A stretch of 27,879 nucleotides of DNA from JBDUCV01 sp040003255 (GTDB taxonomy: Bacteria; Actinomycetota; Actinomycetes; Mycobacteriales; Jatrophihabitantaceae). Both the position numbers and the translations under genes were made by a program. Numbering within the stretch: the first letter of the stretch is position 1; every line of letters starts with the position of its first letter. This document shows, in pieces, positions 1 through 8,019 of this stretch. The notes beneath the pieces were generated by a model. That model was not told the origin of the DNA. It worked only from the letters and a program-made list of their open reading frames with translations, and ran no database searches. The stretch covers positions 1-27,879 of the forward strand of contig JBDUCV010000029.1 in the NCBI GenBank assembly GCA_040003255.1. The letters are read 5' to 3'.

Positions 1-74
1 CTACCGGGAAGGTACGTCCCCACCCCGCCTCAACCACAGGTTTCAAGCATTGCTCAGGCAGGTTCGCCCCGAAG

Positions 75-299
75 GTGACACGCTCAGACGTGACACACGA
101 CGGGAGCCCTGAGCCAGTGACAACCACACACAGCGCCGAGCCGCGCATTCACCTGCCGTTGCGCATCCACCCTGCCGCCGTCGCGCTGCTCGACCGTGAG
201 GCCGCGCGTCGCGGACTGTCCCGCTCGGACGTGGCCCGTGAGGCGCTGACCATAGGCATCCGTCAGCTGCTCGCGGAGCCTGTCGGCGTCGGCGGCTGA
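75..299 (+). CDS. Small ribbon-helix-helix (CopG/Arc-type) DNA-binding protein
   Basis: The 74-residue product has a polar N-terminus (1-22), then a short strand RIHLPLRI (24-31), a helix (33-46) and a second helix starting at the SRSDVAREAL segment (49-58). That order of strand, helix, turn and helix is the ribbon-helix-helix fold of CopG/Arc/MetJ-like repressors, which bind DNA as dimers. The GTG at 75 is used here; a second in-frame GTG at 90 would also keep the whole domain, and neither has a clear ribosome binding site. It lies about 220 bases before the tRNA attachment scar, so it could be an element-borne repressor, antitoxin or excision regulator. No toxin partner is visible. The fold call rests on pattern recognition. 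Confidence 0.55.
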   Translation: MTRSDVTHDGSPEPVTTTHSAEPRIHLPLRIHPAAVALLDREAARRGLSRSDVAREALTIGIRQLLAEPVGVGG

Positions 300-520
300 C
301 TGCCTGCGCGCTGCGCTGTTGCTCTGCTCAGGGTTTCGCCTGTACCCCCAACCAACACCGCTTGACAGTGTGTCGCGTGCTCACGTGCGGTCCCTCTCAC
401 GGGCGCTCTCACGGACTGACGCTTACGGGGCGGCACGAGTGAGCACGGCAACACTCCGAGGCACCGATATTGCTGGACCGGCGAGCAGCACGTATTACTA
501 GGCAGCAGGACCGGTACGGA

Positions 521-563
521 ACTTGTAATCGAGCGGTTCCCGGTTCGAGTCCGGGCGTCGGCT
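521..563 (+). other. Attachment-site scar: 3' half of tRNA-Thr(TGT)
   Basis: The sequence begins at the anticodon loop (CTTGTAA, anticodon TGT) and runs through the 3' anticodon-stem strand TCGAG, a five-base variable region, a perfect T arm (CCCGG, TTCGAGT, CCGGG) and the acceptor strand CGTCGGC with discriminator T. The upstream bases CGGAA do not pair with TCGAG, and no GCCGACG acceptor strand or D arm lies in the preceding ~80 bases. The gene therefore has only its 3' half and cannot make a tRNA. Identity starting in the anticodon loop is typical of crossover sites of tRNA-targeting tyrosine recombinases. An alternative is a decayed tRNA pseudogene. Confidence 0.75.
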
Positions 564-929
564 CCGCTCTGTGTGTATGACTTGGCCTGATGCTTGACGT
601 TGGGTCTTCGGTTGATGGGCGACGGTGTTTCGGTTGATGGTTGACAGCTACTTCGGTCGAATACCCTCGAGCGAGAGCACACTCGAACACTGCCGACGAG
701 GCCGACGCGACGGCGACAGCAACCACCAAGCCCCCGTGCGTACTGGCTTAGAAGTGGTGACGAGCGCGGGCCGGAAGACCAAGCGCGGCAGGCATTTGGC
801 ACTGCGCTCGCTCGCACCATCTAAGCCCTCGCACGTCGTGGCCTTATGGCTTCGAGTCCCAGGCAAGGGAAGCCGCAATTGGTGCCTAGAGGAGCGGCAC
901 CCGGTAAGCCGAAGGAGCCGGTCACGGCG
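564..929. other. Non-coding stretch with a 12-bp direct repeat
   Basis: No convincing gene is seen between the tRNA scar and the membrane-protein gene. A 12-bp direct repeat TTCGGTTGATGG occurs at 607-618 and 629-640, 22 bp apart, and a related CTTCGGTCGA follows at 651. Open frames here have low-complexity, arginine/serine-rich translations and no ribosome binding site. If the tRNA scar is real, this is the original chromosomal flank of the insertion. Confidence 0.5.
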
Positions 930-1688
930 TTAGATGAGTTCTACTGCGTCTCTGCCGAGGTCCAGTGAAGCCACCGCGAAGATGAGGGTGAGACCAAGCC
1001 GGGCAGCCCAGCGCAGAGCCGGATGGCCGACCACCGCCGCGCCGACCTTCGTTCGACAAAGCCCCTCGCGGAGCGACCACCCAGCCGCGAGAAAAACGAG
1101 CAAAGGGGCGACCGGCACCCACAGCAGCAATGGGGCGACCGCCAGCAACAGCGGCGCCCGCGCCCACCAGCCGTCCGCAGAGATGATGCCCTCCGCGAGC
1201 AGCGTGAGCAGGGCCGCGTAGGCGCCAGGGATCGCGACGAACAGCCCGATAGCGAGCCATGTCGGCTCGAGCACCTGGAAATCGACGCCGTCGGTGTGCA
1301 CGAGCACCGCTCCCACGACAACGGCAGGCCCCAGGGCGAGAGTGTGCACCTGGAACCAGCGCGGGCCGATCCTCAGGCCGCGCAAGACGTCGTAGATGCC
1401 CGCACCGACGACGCCCAAAAAAGTCCCAACCAGCAGAAAGTTCAGAGTGTCCGACAAAGTGAACTGCCCGATGGTGAAGCCATCGTCGCTGGTGACGCCC
1501 GTCGCCTCCGGATTTAAACGCGCGAGCAGCATCATCGCGAGGCGGCCCCCGACGCCGCCCACCAGGAGCCCGAGCAGTGCACCGACGGCTGTAATGGCCG
1601 CAAGCTGGCGAACCGCAAGCGCAGCGGAGGCGCGCCAACCGGCCCACGACGCCTGCGCCCCGCTGCCGACATCCCGGCTCACGTTCAT
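930..1688 (-). CDS. Six-helix integral membrane protein, conserved hypothetical
   Basis: The 252-residue product has hydrophobic segments at about 29-48, 82-103, 113-130, 141-166, 178-201 and 225-245, consistent with six membrane helices. A glycine-rich motif GGVGGRLAMMLLARLNPEA (44-62) followed by a polar loop (63-80) looks like the conserved core of an actinobacterial family that I know only as hypothetical. No catalytic or transport motif is recognised. The ATG start is well supported by GGAGGTGAG just upstream (minus strand). It is monocistronic as far as can be seen; the next gene upstream starts about 3.6 kb away and ends at 2043. Confidence 0.75.
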   Translation of the reverse strand: MNVSRDVGSGAQASWAGWRASAALAVRQLAAITAVGALLGLLVGGVGGRLAMMLLARLNPEATGVTSDDGFTIGQFTLSDTLNFLLVGTFLGVVGAGIYDVLRGLRIGPRWFQVHTLALGPAVVVGAVLVHTDGVDFQVLEPTWLAIGLFVAIPGAYAALLTLLAEGIISADGWWARAPLLLAVAPLLLWVPVAPLLVFLAAGWSLREGLCRTKVGAAVVGHPALRWAARLGLTLIFAVASLDLGRDAVELI

Positions 1689-2042
1689 GACTCACCTCCG
1701 GTGGCGCGCCTTGGAGGTGCAGCCTGCAAAGCGCTACCCGCGCGGCACGCCCTCGCAAGGCTATCGGTTGCGGAACTCCCTGCCGCAGAGCCACCGGGCA
1801 TCCGCGCGGCGAACTGATTAGTTCAACACCCCGCCAGTCAGCAGATCGCCAGTGGACAGGATGGCATCCGGCATCGAAGATCACGTGTGCGGCGTCGTCA
1901 CCGCGTGGCTGAACAAGACGCTGCCTGCACCGCGCTAGTGGTCACCACCGAAAGTTCTGCGGGTGTTCAGTTGGTGGAGGTCCGGCAAGGAGAAGCCTGC
2001 TCTCACGGCGCGTGGCCGGCCCAATTGCGAACCGCAACGCAT
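1689..2042. other. Gap with no recognised gene
   Basis: This is the space between the 3' end of the nuclease-helicase gene and the ribosome binding site of the membrane-protein gene, both on the minus strand. The only clear signal is the GGAGGTGAG Shine-Dalgarno next to 1688. The open frames on either strand lack start signals and have shadow-like composition. A promoter for the membrane-protein gene is presumably here, but I cannot point to one. Confidence 0.4.
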
Positions 2043-5000
2043 TCAGCGCATCGCTGTCGCGGATTGGACGTAGCGACACAGGGCGTTGACCAGCCGCAGC
2101 TGATGCGGATCGCGCGCCTCGGCGTCGAGCAGCCGGGGCGAGCCCACGACGATGCTCACGGCCCGGGCGCGTGACACCGCGACGTTGAGCCGGTTCAGGT
2201 CGTACAGAAACTCCACACCGCGCGGGGCATCGTCCGCCGACGACGATGCCAGGGAATAGATGACCACCGCGGCCTCGCGGCCCTGGAACTTGTCGACAGT
2301 GCCGACCTCGATATCCCCGGGCAACACGCGGCGAAGGCGGGCCACGTGAGCGTTGTATGCGGCGACCACCAGTACATCCTCGGGCCCGATCTGATCTTGC
2401 TCGCCACGCTCGTCCACCCAGGATGCATGGAGCACGTCGGCGACCAGGTCGGCCACTACGCGGGCTTCCTCGTCGGACGCCGATTCGTTGCCAGCGTGTT
2501 CGACCGGCACCCAGCGCAGGCCAGATCCCGCCAGCGCGCTGCCCACGACGCGTTGCCCGTGCAGGCCGGAGCCGGCGCGCAACCGGCCGTCGTAGGACAT
2601 CGTTGAGACCAGATCGGTGATCTGCGGATGCATCCGCCACGTGGTATCGAGAAAGACGCCCTGATCGGCCGGGATCGTGTCGTTGCCGTCCAGCAGGTGT
2701 TCGAGTGCCGACGCCCCGGCGCCATGCGGGTGGGCGGCCTGGGCAGGTTGCGGCAGCTGCTGCGGGTCACCGAGCAGCACCATCGACCTGGCCGCACCAG
2801 ATGCGGCGACCGCGTTCGCCAGTGCGAACTGGCCGGCTTCATCGACCACGAGGACGTCGACGGTGTCGGCCATTTCCTCCCGTGCCCACAACCACGCGGT
2901 GCCGCCGACTAACCGGTGATGCCGGGAGGTGAGCGCCGCCACGACCTGGGCGTTGTCTTTCGTGTGCTCGACCAAGGCCGCGCCGCACCAGTCGTCGTCC
3001 TCGCATTTCTGCAACGCCGGCCGGCCGATTTTCCACAGCAAGTTGCCGATCACCTGATGCGACAGCGCGGTGACCCCCACCCGCAATCCGTCGTCGAGCA
3101 ACGCGCGGACCAGCTGAGCGCCCGCCGTCGACTTGCCGGTGCCGGGTGGCCCCTGTACCGCGAGCACCTCTCCACGCAACCAGCTGCCGAGCCGGATCAC
3201 GGCGTCCGCTGGTCGTTCCCCGTTCTGGACCGGCAGGCTCGCGGGCACGACCCGCCGCAGTAGCCGATCGCCGAGGCAGTCCGACCCGGCCAGCACACGC
3301 TGGGCCACGCCGGCGATCGCGTCGCGCAGCTTGTGTTCGTCACGCGGCTTGTCCGGCCCGACGCCGCGGACGATCGCGGGCTCACGAGTTCGTGCAATCT
3401 TGACCTCGAGCCAGCCGCCAGCCGGATCCAGATCGATCACCGTGCCGATCGGCTGATGCCGGTCGACGTCGAGCGCCTGCTCGCCGACCCGGATCTTCGT
3501 GTCCTGCGGGGGAAACCGGTAGCGATACACCTGCGACCGGACGATGTCCCCTCGATACTCCGGAAGCGAGAGTCCACCAATCGCCGCGCCGTCGTCGATG
3601 AGCTCCTCATCGTCGAGATCCTCCAGCCGGAAGACGTCCCACCAGGCTGGTCGCGCCTCACGACGGTGCCAGCCGACGAGCGCGGCGAGCAGCGGGTGCC
3701 CTGCCTCGACGAGGCGGGTCGCAAGTGCCGCCTCGGCGAGTTCTGCGTCGCTGGGTTGCGGCTGCACCGTCATGGGACCGGACTCCGAGCGAGCGAAGAC
3801 CTGGCTGTGCTTAACCTCGAGTTCGGTGCGCCGGTCTTCGAGCCATTCGTGCAACGCGAGCGTGGAGCGCACGTCGTCGCGGTTGTACGCCTCGATGTCT
3901 TCGAGCACGTGATCGCCGCCCTCGACCAGCCACCGCTCGTAGGCCAGCACGCTCGACATGGCATCGGCCACCTCGCCAGCGCCGCGTACCTCGCCCCAGT
4001 AGTACGCCTCGAGCTTCTTGAGCGAGTAGGACTCCTTGCTGATCCGCAGGCCCTGCCGTACCACCGCGTAGAGGTCGACCAGCACCTCGGCGCGCAGCAA
4101 AATGTCGAGCTCGGCCTCCCGCACTCCGTGCCGTGCCGTCAGTCGCTGCAGCGCGCTCTTCTCGTAGGACGCGTAGTGATAGACGTGCATGCCCGGATTG
4201 CGTTGCCACCGGGCCAGCAGTTGGTCGACGAGCTGTTCGGTCAGCTGGCGCTCCGCGTCCGCGCTATGCGCCCACAACGCCGTGAAGTCCCCAGCCCGAT
4301 CTATCAGCCCGGCGAGGTATTCGCGGCCGGAGGGGTCGGCGAATGGGTCACCCTCGAAGTCGAGGTACACGTCGTCCGGATCTGGTGCGGGGAGCCGCAG
4401 CAGCCCCATCCCGGCGGCGGGTTCCAGCAGTTCGTAGGCGGGCGCGCCAGTTCGTCGTTCGGTCATCTGCAGCCGTGCCTGCGCCACGAGTCGTTCCCGC
4501 GACGTTCGGCCGACCGATCGTGGCAGCTCGTCAGCCGCCAGCTCGGCGAGCTGGGCGACGGTGCGGATGCCGTGCTGCTCGAGCTCGTGCCGGTGATCAG
4601 CGCGGAGGAAGGCCACGTAGGACAGGTGGTCCTGCCGCCGCCAGCCGGCCGTGCATCGAGCGATCCAACGACACTGTCTGCAGTGCGCGACGGGCTCAGC
4701 TGTCGCGGCCGGACGGTGCCTGACGAAGTCGTTCAGCCGGCCAGCGGCGTGCCGTGCGTACGCCTCGACGTCGGCGTAGCGGTAGGGATGATGTGTGCCG
4801 TCGCCAGCGACGACGGTGAGCCATTGCGGCGGCGTTCCCTGCAGCCGCAGCAGGTGCCGCCCGTACTCGGCCATCTGCAGCAACGCCGGCACCTTGAGTC
4901 GCCTGGCGAGCTTGGTGTCTGCGACGTCGTAGGACCACCCTCCCAACGCGGACGGCTTGTCGGTGCGCAGCAGGAAGTCGGCGTGGCCGCGGCTGCCGTT

Positions 5001-5351
5001 GTGGAGGAAGGCTGCCTGGTAGATGACGTCGGCGCCATCTCGCATCGCGGTCTCGGTCTCGGTCGCCGCCTGCCCGACCGCCTTTGTCTCGATCTCGACG
5101 ATCCGGTGCGCGGCCCGCAGTTCAGTGAGGTAACGCTGCTCGTGATCGAGACCCTTGCGGAAGAGCAGCTCGAGCGCCTCGTCCTGCTGCTGTTGCGGCG
5201 CAGCCAACTCTTCCAGGGCGACGGCTAGGTCCAGGCTGGTCAGATGGCGGCAGGCCAGGAACTTCGTTAGGTCGGTCGGGCTGTAGACGAGACCCTGCTC
5301 GTCGAGGTACACGGTCTTCCTCCCCGCGACGACTTTGGCGCGATAGCTCAT
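2043..5351 (-). CDS. TM0106-type RecB-like nuclease / RNase H-fold exonuclease / SF1 helicase fusion
   Basis: The 1102-residue product joins three nucleic-acid modules. Residues 20-240 are a RecB/Cas4-like PD-(D/E)XK nuclease, with GHADF (122-126), DTK (145-147) and an iron-sulfur cysteine set C34 and C224-x2-C227-x5-C233. Residues 325-510 are an RNase H-like (YprB/DnaQ) domain with DFEGDPF (331-337) and a closing YNRDD (489-493). Residues 710-1095 are a DNA2/UPF1-type SF1 helicase: Walker A GPPGTGKS (734-741), Walker B VVDEAGQ (835-841), GDPQQLPQ (861-868), WRMHP (905-909), KFQGRE (1021-1026) and NVAVSRAR (1056-1063). This matches the TM0106-family architecture, whose role in DNA repair or defence is not established. 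All motifs look intact. It is transcribed away from the GH15 gene and has no visible partner. Confidence 0.9.
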   Translation of the reverse strand: MSYRAKVVAGRKTVYLDEQGLVYSPTDLTKFLACRHLTSLDLAVALEELAAPQQQQDEALELLFRKGLDHEQRYLTELRAAHRIVEIETKAVGQAATETETAMRDGADVIYQAAFLHNGSRGHADFLLRTDKPSALGGWSYDVADTKLARRLKVPALLQMAEYGRHLLRLQGTPPQWLTVVAGDGTHHPYRYADVEAYARHAAGRLNDFVRHRPAATAEPVAHCRQCRWIARCTAGWRRQDHLSYVAFLRADHRHELEQHGIRTVAQLAELAADELPRSVGRTSRERLVAQARLQMTERRTGAPAYELLEPAAGMGLLRLPAPDPDDVYLDFEGDPFADPSGREYLAGLIDRAGDFTALWAHSADAERQLTEQLVDQLLARWQRNPGMHVYHYASYEKSALQRLTARHGVREAELDILLRAEVLVDLYAVVRQGLRISKESYSLKKLEAYYWGEVRGAGEVADAMSSVLAYERWLVEGGDHVLEDIEAYNRDDVRSTLALHEWLEDRRTELEVKHSQVFARSESGPMTVQPQPSDAELAEAALATRLVEAGHPLLAALVGWHRREARPAWWDVFRLEDLDDEELIDDGAAIGGLSLPEYRGDIVRSQVYRYRFPPQDTKIRVGEQALDVDRHQPIGTVIDLDPAGGWLEVKIARTREPAIVRGVGPDKPRDEHKLRDAIAGVAQRVLAGSDCLGDRLLRRVVPASLPVQNGERPADAVIRLGSWLRGEVLAVQGPPGTGKSTAGAQLVRALLDDGLRVGVTALSHQVIGNLLWKIGRPALQKCEDDDWCGAALVEHTKDNAQVVAALTSRHHRLVGGTAWLWAREEMADTVDVLVVDEAGQFALANAVAASGAARSMVLLGDPQQLPQPAQAAHPHGAGASALEHLLDGNDTIPADQGVFLDTTWRMHPQITDLVSTMSYDGRLRAGSGLHGQRVVGSALAGSGLRWVPVEHAGNESASDEEARVVADLVADVLHASWVDERGEQDQIGPEDVLVVAAYNAHVARLRRVLPGDIEVGTVDKFQGREAAVVIYSLASSSADDAPRGVEFLYDLNRLNVAVSRARAVSIVVGSPRLLDAEARDPHQLRLVNALCRYVQSATAMR

Positions 5352-5514
5352 CGTGCCTGGTGTCTGGGACGGTCGCCACTTGAGCGGATTGACTGATCTT
5401 TTTCGGTGGATCCACGCGGATTCCTCGCGAGCGCCGAGCCGAGCGGTGTCACCAACTGGTTATGACTCCGTAGCGGGATTCCTGGGATGGTGATCAGGAC
5501 ATGATCGGAGCCTG

Positions 5515-7356
5515 ATGTCCTCGACGCCCATTGCCGACCACGCACTACTGTCCGACCGGCATTCCAGTGCGCTCGTCGACAGCGCGGGTTCGGTGGAGTG
5601 GCTCAGCTTTCCGCGCTTCGACAGCCCGTCGGTGTTCGGCCGGCTGCTCGGCGCGGACGCAGGGTACTGGCAGATCCAGCCGGTCGGGGAGTGGCGCAGC
5701 GCGCGGAAATATGCCGACCGGACGCTGGTGCTCGAGACTACTTTCACCGCCGCCGCCGGGACGATCGTGCTCACCGACCTGCTGGCGACCGGGCCGGACA
5801 ACGGCGGCCATCGACTCGGCCGAGACGTGCCCCACCTGCTCGTCCGGCGGGTCGCGTGTACCGCCGGCGAGGTGCAGATCGCGATCGATTATCAGCCTCG
5901 GCCCGAATACGGCCTGATCGTCCCGCTGCTCAACGCGATCGACGGGGGTGTGACCGCGAGGGGCGGCGCCGAGTGGCTCGTGCTCAGCTCGCCGGCTCAG
6001 CTCGACCTCGCGCGGGGCCAGGCGTCCGGCCGGACGAGTCTGCGCGCGGGGGACACGGTGCACCTTGGACTGCACCGCTCGACTCTGCAAGAGACACCGG
6101 CGCGGATCTGGACGCAGCGCGAGCTGAGCGATCACGTAGACGCGACGATCGCCGCGTGGCAGTCGTGGTCGGACTTGCACCAGTCCTATGAGGGGCCGTG
6201 GGCCGACCTCGTCCAGCACAGCGGGCGGGTGCTGCAAGGACTGTCGTATCAACCGAGCGGTGCCATCGTCGCCGCGGCCACCACGTCGCTGCCAGAAGGT
6301 GTCGGCGGGGAACGCAACTGGGATTACCGCTTCACCTGGGTGCGCGACGCGAGTTTCACCATGGAGGCGCTTTGGGTGGCAGCCTGCCCGGACGAGGCCG
6401 AGGACTTTTTTGGCTTCATGACGACGGCAGCGGCGTCCGGCATCGGACCGAACGACAGCCTGCAGATCATGTTCGGGATCGGCGGAGAACACGACCTGAC
6501 CGAGCGAGAATTGCCGCACCTAGAAGGCTGGCGTAACAGTCGTCCGGTCCGCGTTGGCAACGGTGCGTGGAACCAGCAGCAGGTCGACGTGTACGGCGAG
6601 GTGCTCGGTGCGGCCCATCGGCTGGCCGAACAGCTTGACTCCATTGACGAGGACACCAGGCAGTTCCTGATCGCCTGCGCCGACTGCGCAGCGCTTCGTT
6701 GGCGGGACAAGGATCAGGGCATCTGGGAGGTGCGTGGCGAGCCGCAGCACTTCGTCTATTCGAAGGTCATGTGCTGGGTGGCGCTCGACCGCGCGATCGC
6801 GCTGGCCGACCGGCTGTCGGCACCGGATCGGGTGGCGGATTGGACGGCGGCAAGGGATGAGATCCACCACGCCGTCCTGCACGAGGGGTGGAACGACGAG
6901 CTCGGCACCTTCACCCAGTACTTCGGCGGCCGCGGCCTGGACGCTGCCAATCTGATGATCAGCATCGTCGGCTTCCTGCCTCCGGACGACGAGCGGATCC
7001 TCGCGACCATCGACGTCGTCGAACGTGAGCTGACCGACGACCGCGGTCTGGTGTTTCGTTACCACGCCGACGAAGGCGTGGATGGGCTGGCGGGCGATGA
7101 GGGCACATTTCTGCTCTGCACGTTCTGGTTGGCGCATGCGCTCGCGTTGTCCGGTCAGGTGGAACGCGCCCGCACCGTCTTCGAGCGGGCGATCGCCTTC
7201 GTCAACGACGTCGGCCTGCTCGCCGAAGAGGTCGACGCGACGACCGGTGAGCTGCTGGGCAACTTCCCGCAGGCATTCAGCCACATCGGGCTGGTCAACG
7301 CCGCTTGGGCGATCACCGAAGCCGAACGTCACGCGCGGCAGTCCCGGCGCGGCTAG
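5515..7356 (+). CDS. Glycoside hydrolase family 15 (trehalase or glucoamylase type)
   Basis: This 613-residue protein is a full-length bacterial GH15 enzyme. It has an N-terminal beta-sandwich (about 1-220) and a C-terminal (alpha/alpha)6 barrel (about 235-605). Diagnostic segments are NWDYRFTWVRDASFT (268-282), the IWEVRGEP stretch holding the likely general acid E405, HFVYSKVMCWVALDRA (412-427), and AEEVDATTGELLGNFPQAFSH (570-590), holding the likely general base E571. Actinobacterial members of this type include mycobacterial trehalases, so trehalose is the best guess; alpha-glucan exo-hydrolysis is the alternative. No signal peptide is present, which suggests cytoplasmic trehalose or glycogen turnover. 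GGAGCC precedes the ATG. The gene diverges from the nuclease-helicase across 163 bp. Confidence 0.9.
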   Translation: MSSTPIADHALLSDRHSSALVDSAGSVEWLSFPRFDSPSVFGRLLGADAGYWQIQPVGEWRSARKYADRTLVLETTFTAAAGTIVLTDLLATGPDNGGHRLGRDVPHLLVRRVACTAGEVQIAIDYQPRPEYGLIVPLLNAIDGGVTARGGAEWLVLSSPAQLDLARGQASGRTSLRAGDTVHLGLHRSTLQETPARIWTQRELSDHVDATIAAWQSWSDLHQSYEGPWADLVQHSGRVLQGLSYQPSGAIVAAATTSLPEGVGGERNWDYRFTWVRDASFTMEALWVAACPDEAEDFFGFMTTAAASGIGPNDSLQIMFGIGGEHDLTERELPHLEGWRNSRPVRVGNGAWNQQQVDVYGEVLGAAHRLAEQLDSIDEDTRQFLIACADCAALRWRDKDQGIWEVRGEPQHFVYSKVMCWVALDRAIALADRLSAPDRVADWTAARDEIHHAVLHEGWNDELGTFTQYFGGRGLDAANLMISIVGFLPPDDERILATIDVVERELTDDRGLVFRYHADEGVDGLAGDEGTFLLCTFWLAHALALSGQVERARTVFERAIAFVNDVGLLAEEVDATTGELLGNFPQAFSHIGLVNAAWAITEAERHARQSRRG

Positions 7357-7422
7357 CCATTGCTTACCGGGTCAAGCCACGGCGGCCGATGCTGACCGTT
7401 TGCCTTCTGGTGTCCCTGTGCG

Positions 7423-7886
7423 GTGGCGGCTCGTGAGTTCGACGTCGTGCTGCGCGGCGGCAACGGCCAAAGCTGCTTGATCGTGTTGCCTTTCGAGCCA
7501 AAGGCAGTATTCGGCCGGGCGCGGGCACCGGTGCGGGTATGGGTCGACGGGCGCCGGCCGTTTCGTACCACGGTGGCGATATACGGCGGTGAGGCAACGA
7601 TCGGCCTGCGATTGGTCAGCAGCAGGAATTTGGCGTGTCGCCCGGCGCCACCGTGCAGGTCAGGGTCGAACTCGACGACGCACCACGAACTGTCGACATC
7701 CCAGCAGAACTCGCCGCGACCCTGGGCGAGTCGCCAGCTGCCACCGCGGCCTACGACCGGCTCTCCTACACCCACCGCAAGGAGTACGCCCGATGGGTCG
7801 GCACGGCAAAGCGGCCGCAGACCCGACTCGACCGAGCGGCGAAGGCCGTCCGGATGCTGCTCGACGGTATCGCCACGCCGGGCTAA
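7423..7886 (+). pseudogene. DUF1905 / YdeI-OmpD-associated protein, split by a frameshift
   Basis: The frame opening at GTG 7423 encodes a DUF1905 domain: a beta-rich segment starting FDVVLRGG and running to ATIGLR at 7611. The matching C-terminal half lies in another frame: QQQEFGVSPG leads into RVELDDAPRTVDIP, then SYTHRKEYARWV and a lysine/arginine-rich end at 7886, the YdeI/OmpD-associated tail normally fused to DUF1905. Inserting one base between about 7612 and 7617 joins the two halves without loss. The gene is therefore either a recent pseudogene with one base lost or a sequencing error. The family is of unclear function, sometimes called bacteriocin-protection. The first frame stays open into the sigma gene only by chance. 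Confidence 0.75.
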
Positions 7887-7965
7887 CTGCGCAGCGCCTG
7901 GCCAGCAGTCCACCGGCCTAACTTGCGAGCGCCCGGTCGGCAGCTCACCGAGATGTGACCGGCGT

Positions 7966-7994
7966 GGAACCTTTCAGGCTGTCCACCCGGTCTT
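7966..7994 (+). promoter_or_regulatory. Candidate ECF-sigma promoter (autoregulatory)
   Basis: GGAACC at 7966-7971 is the classic -35 element of ECF sigma factors. After a 17-base spacer, GGTCTT (7989-7994) sits at the -10 position. The predicted transcript would start near 8000, about 20 bases before the sigma-factor ATG and its GGAGGA ribosome binding site. ECF factors commonly drive their own operon, so this is a plausible self-promoter. The -35 element is clear; the -10 assignment is weaker. Confidence 0.5.
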
Positions 7995-8019
7995 GACTGG
8001 TGAGACCTTTGGAGGACCG

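Larger units (their letters stand above)
1..563. mobile_element. Probable end of an integrative element inserted at tRNA-Thr
   Basis: This stretch lies to the left of a truncated tRNA-Thr 3' half (521-563). When a tyrosine recombinase integrates into a tRNA gene, the intact tRNA stays on one side and a bare 3' copy marks the other side. With the tRNA reading left to right, the element lies left of the bare copy, so bases 1-520 would be element DNA and bases after 563 the old host flank. The only gene seen in it is a small ribbon-helix-helix protein. No integrase is inside the window; it would have to lie further left. This is an inference from one attachment-like sequence, since the other end is not visible. 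Confidence 0.45.

Noticed and set aside
263..820. Minus-strand 185-residue open frame with GADARTRTGNRSITSS
   Set aside because: That peptide is the classic false translation of a tRNA T arm read on the complementary strand; here it covers the tRNA-Thr 3' half. No ribosome binding site or family match.
3333..5228. Plus-strand 631-residue open frame
   Set aside because: It lies wholly antisense to the nuclease-helicase gene, whose domains are unmistakable. High GC content keeps the opposite frame open.
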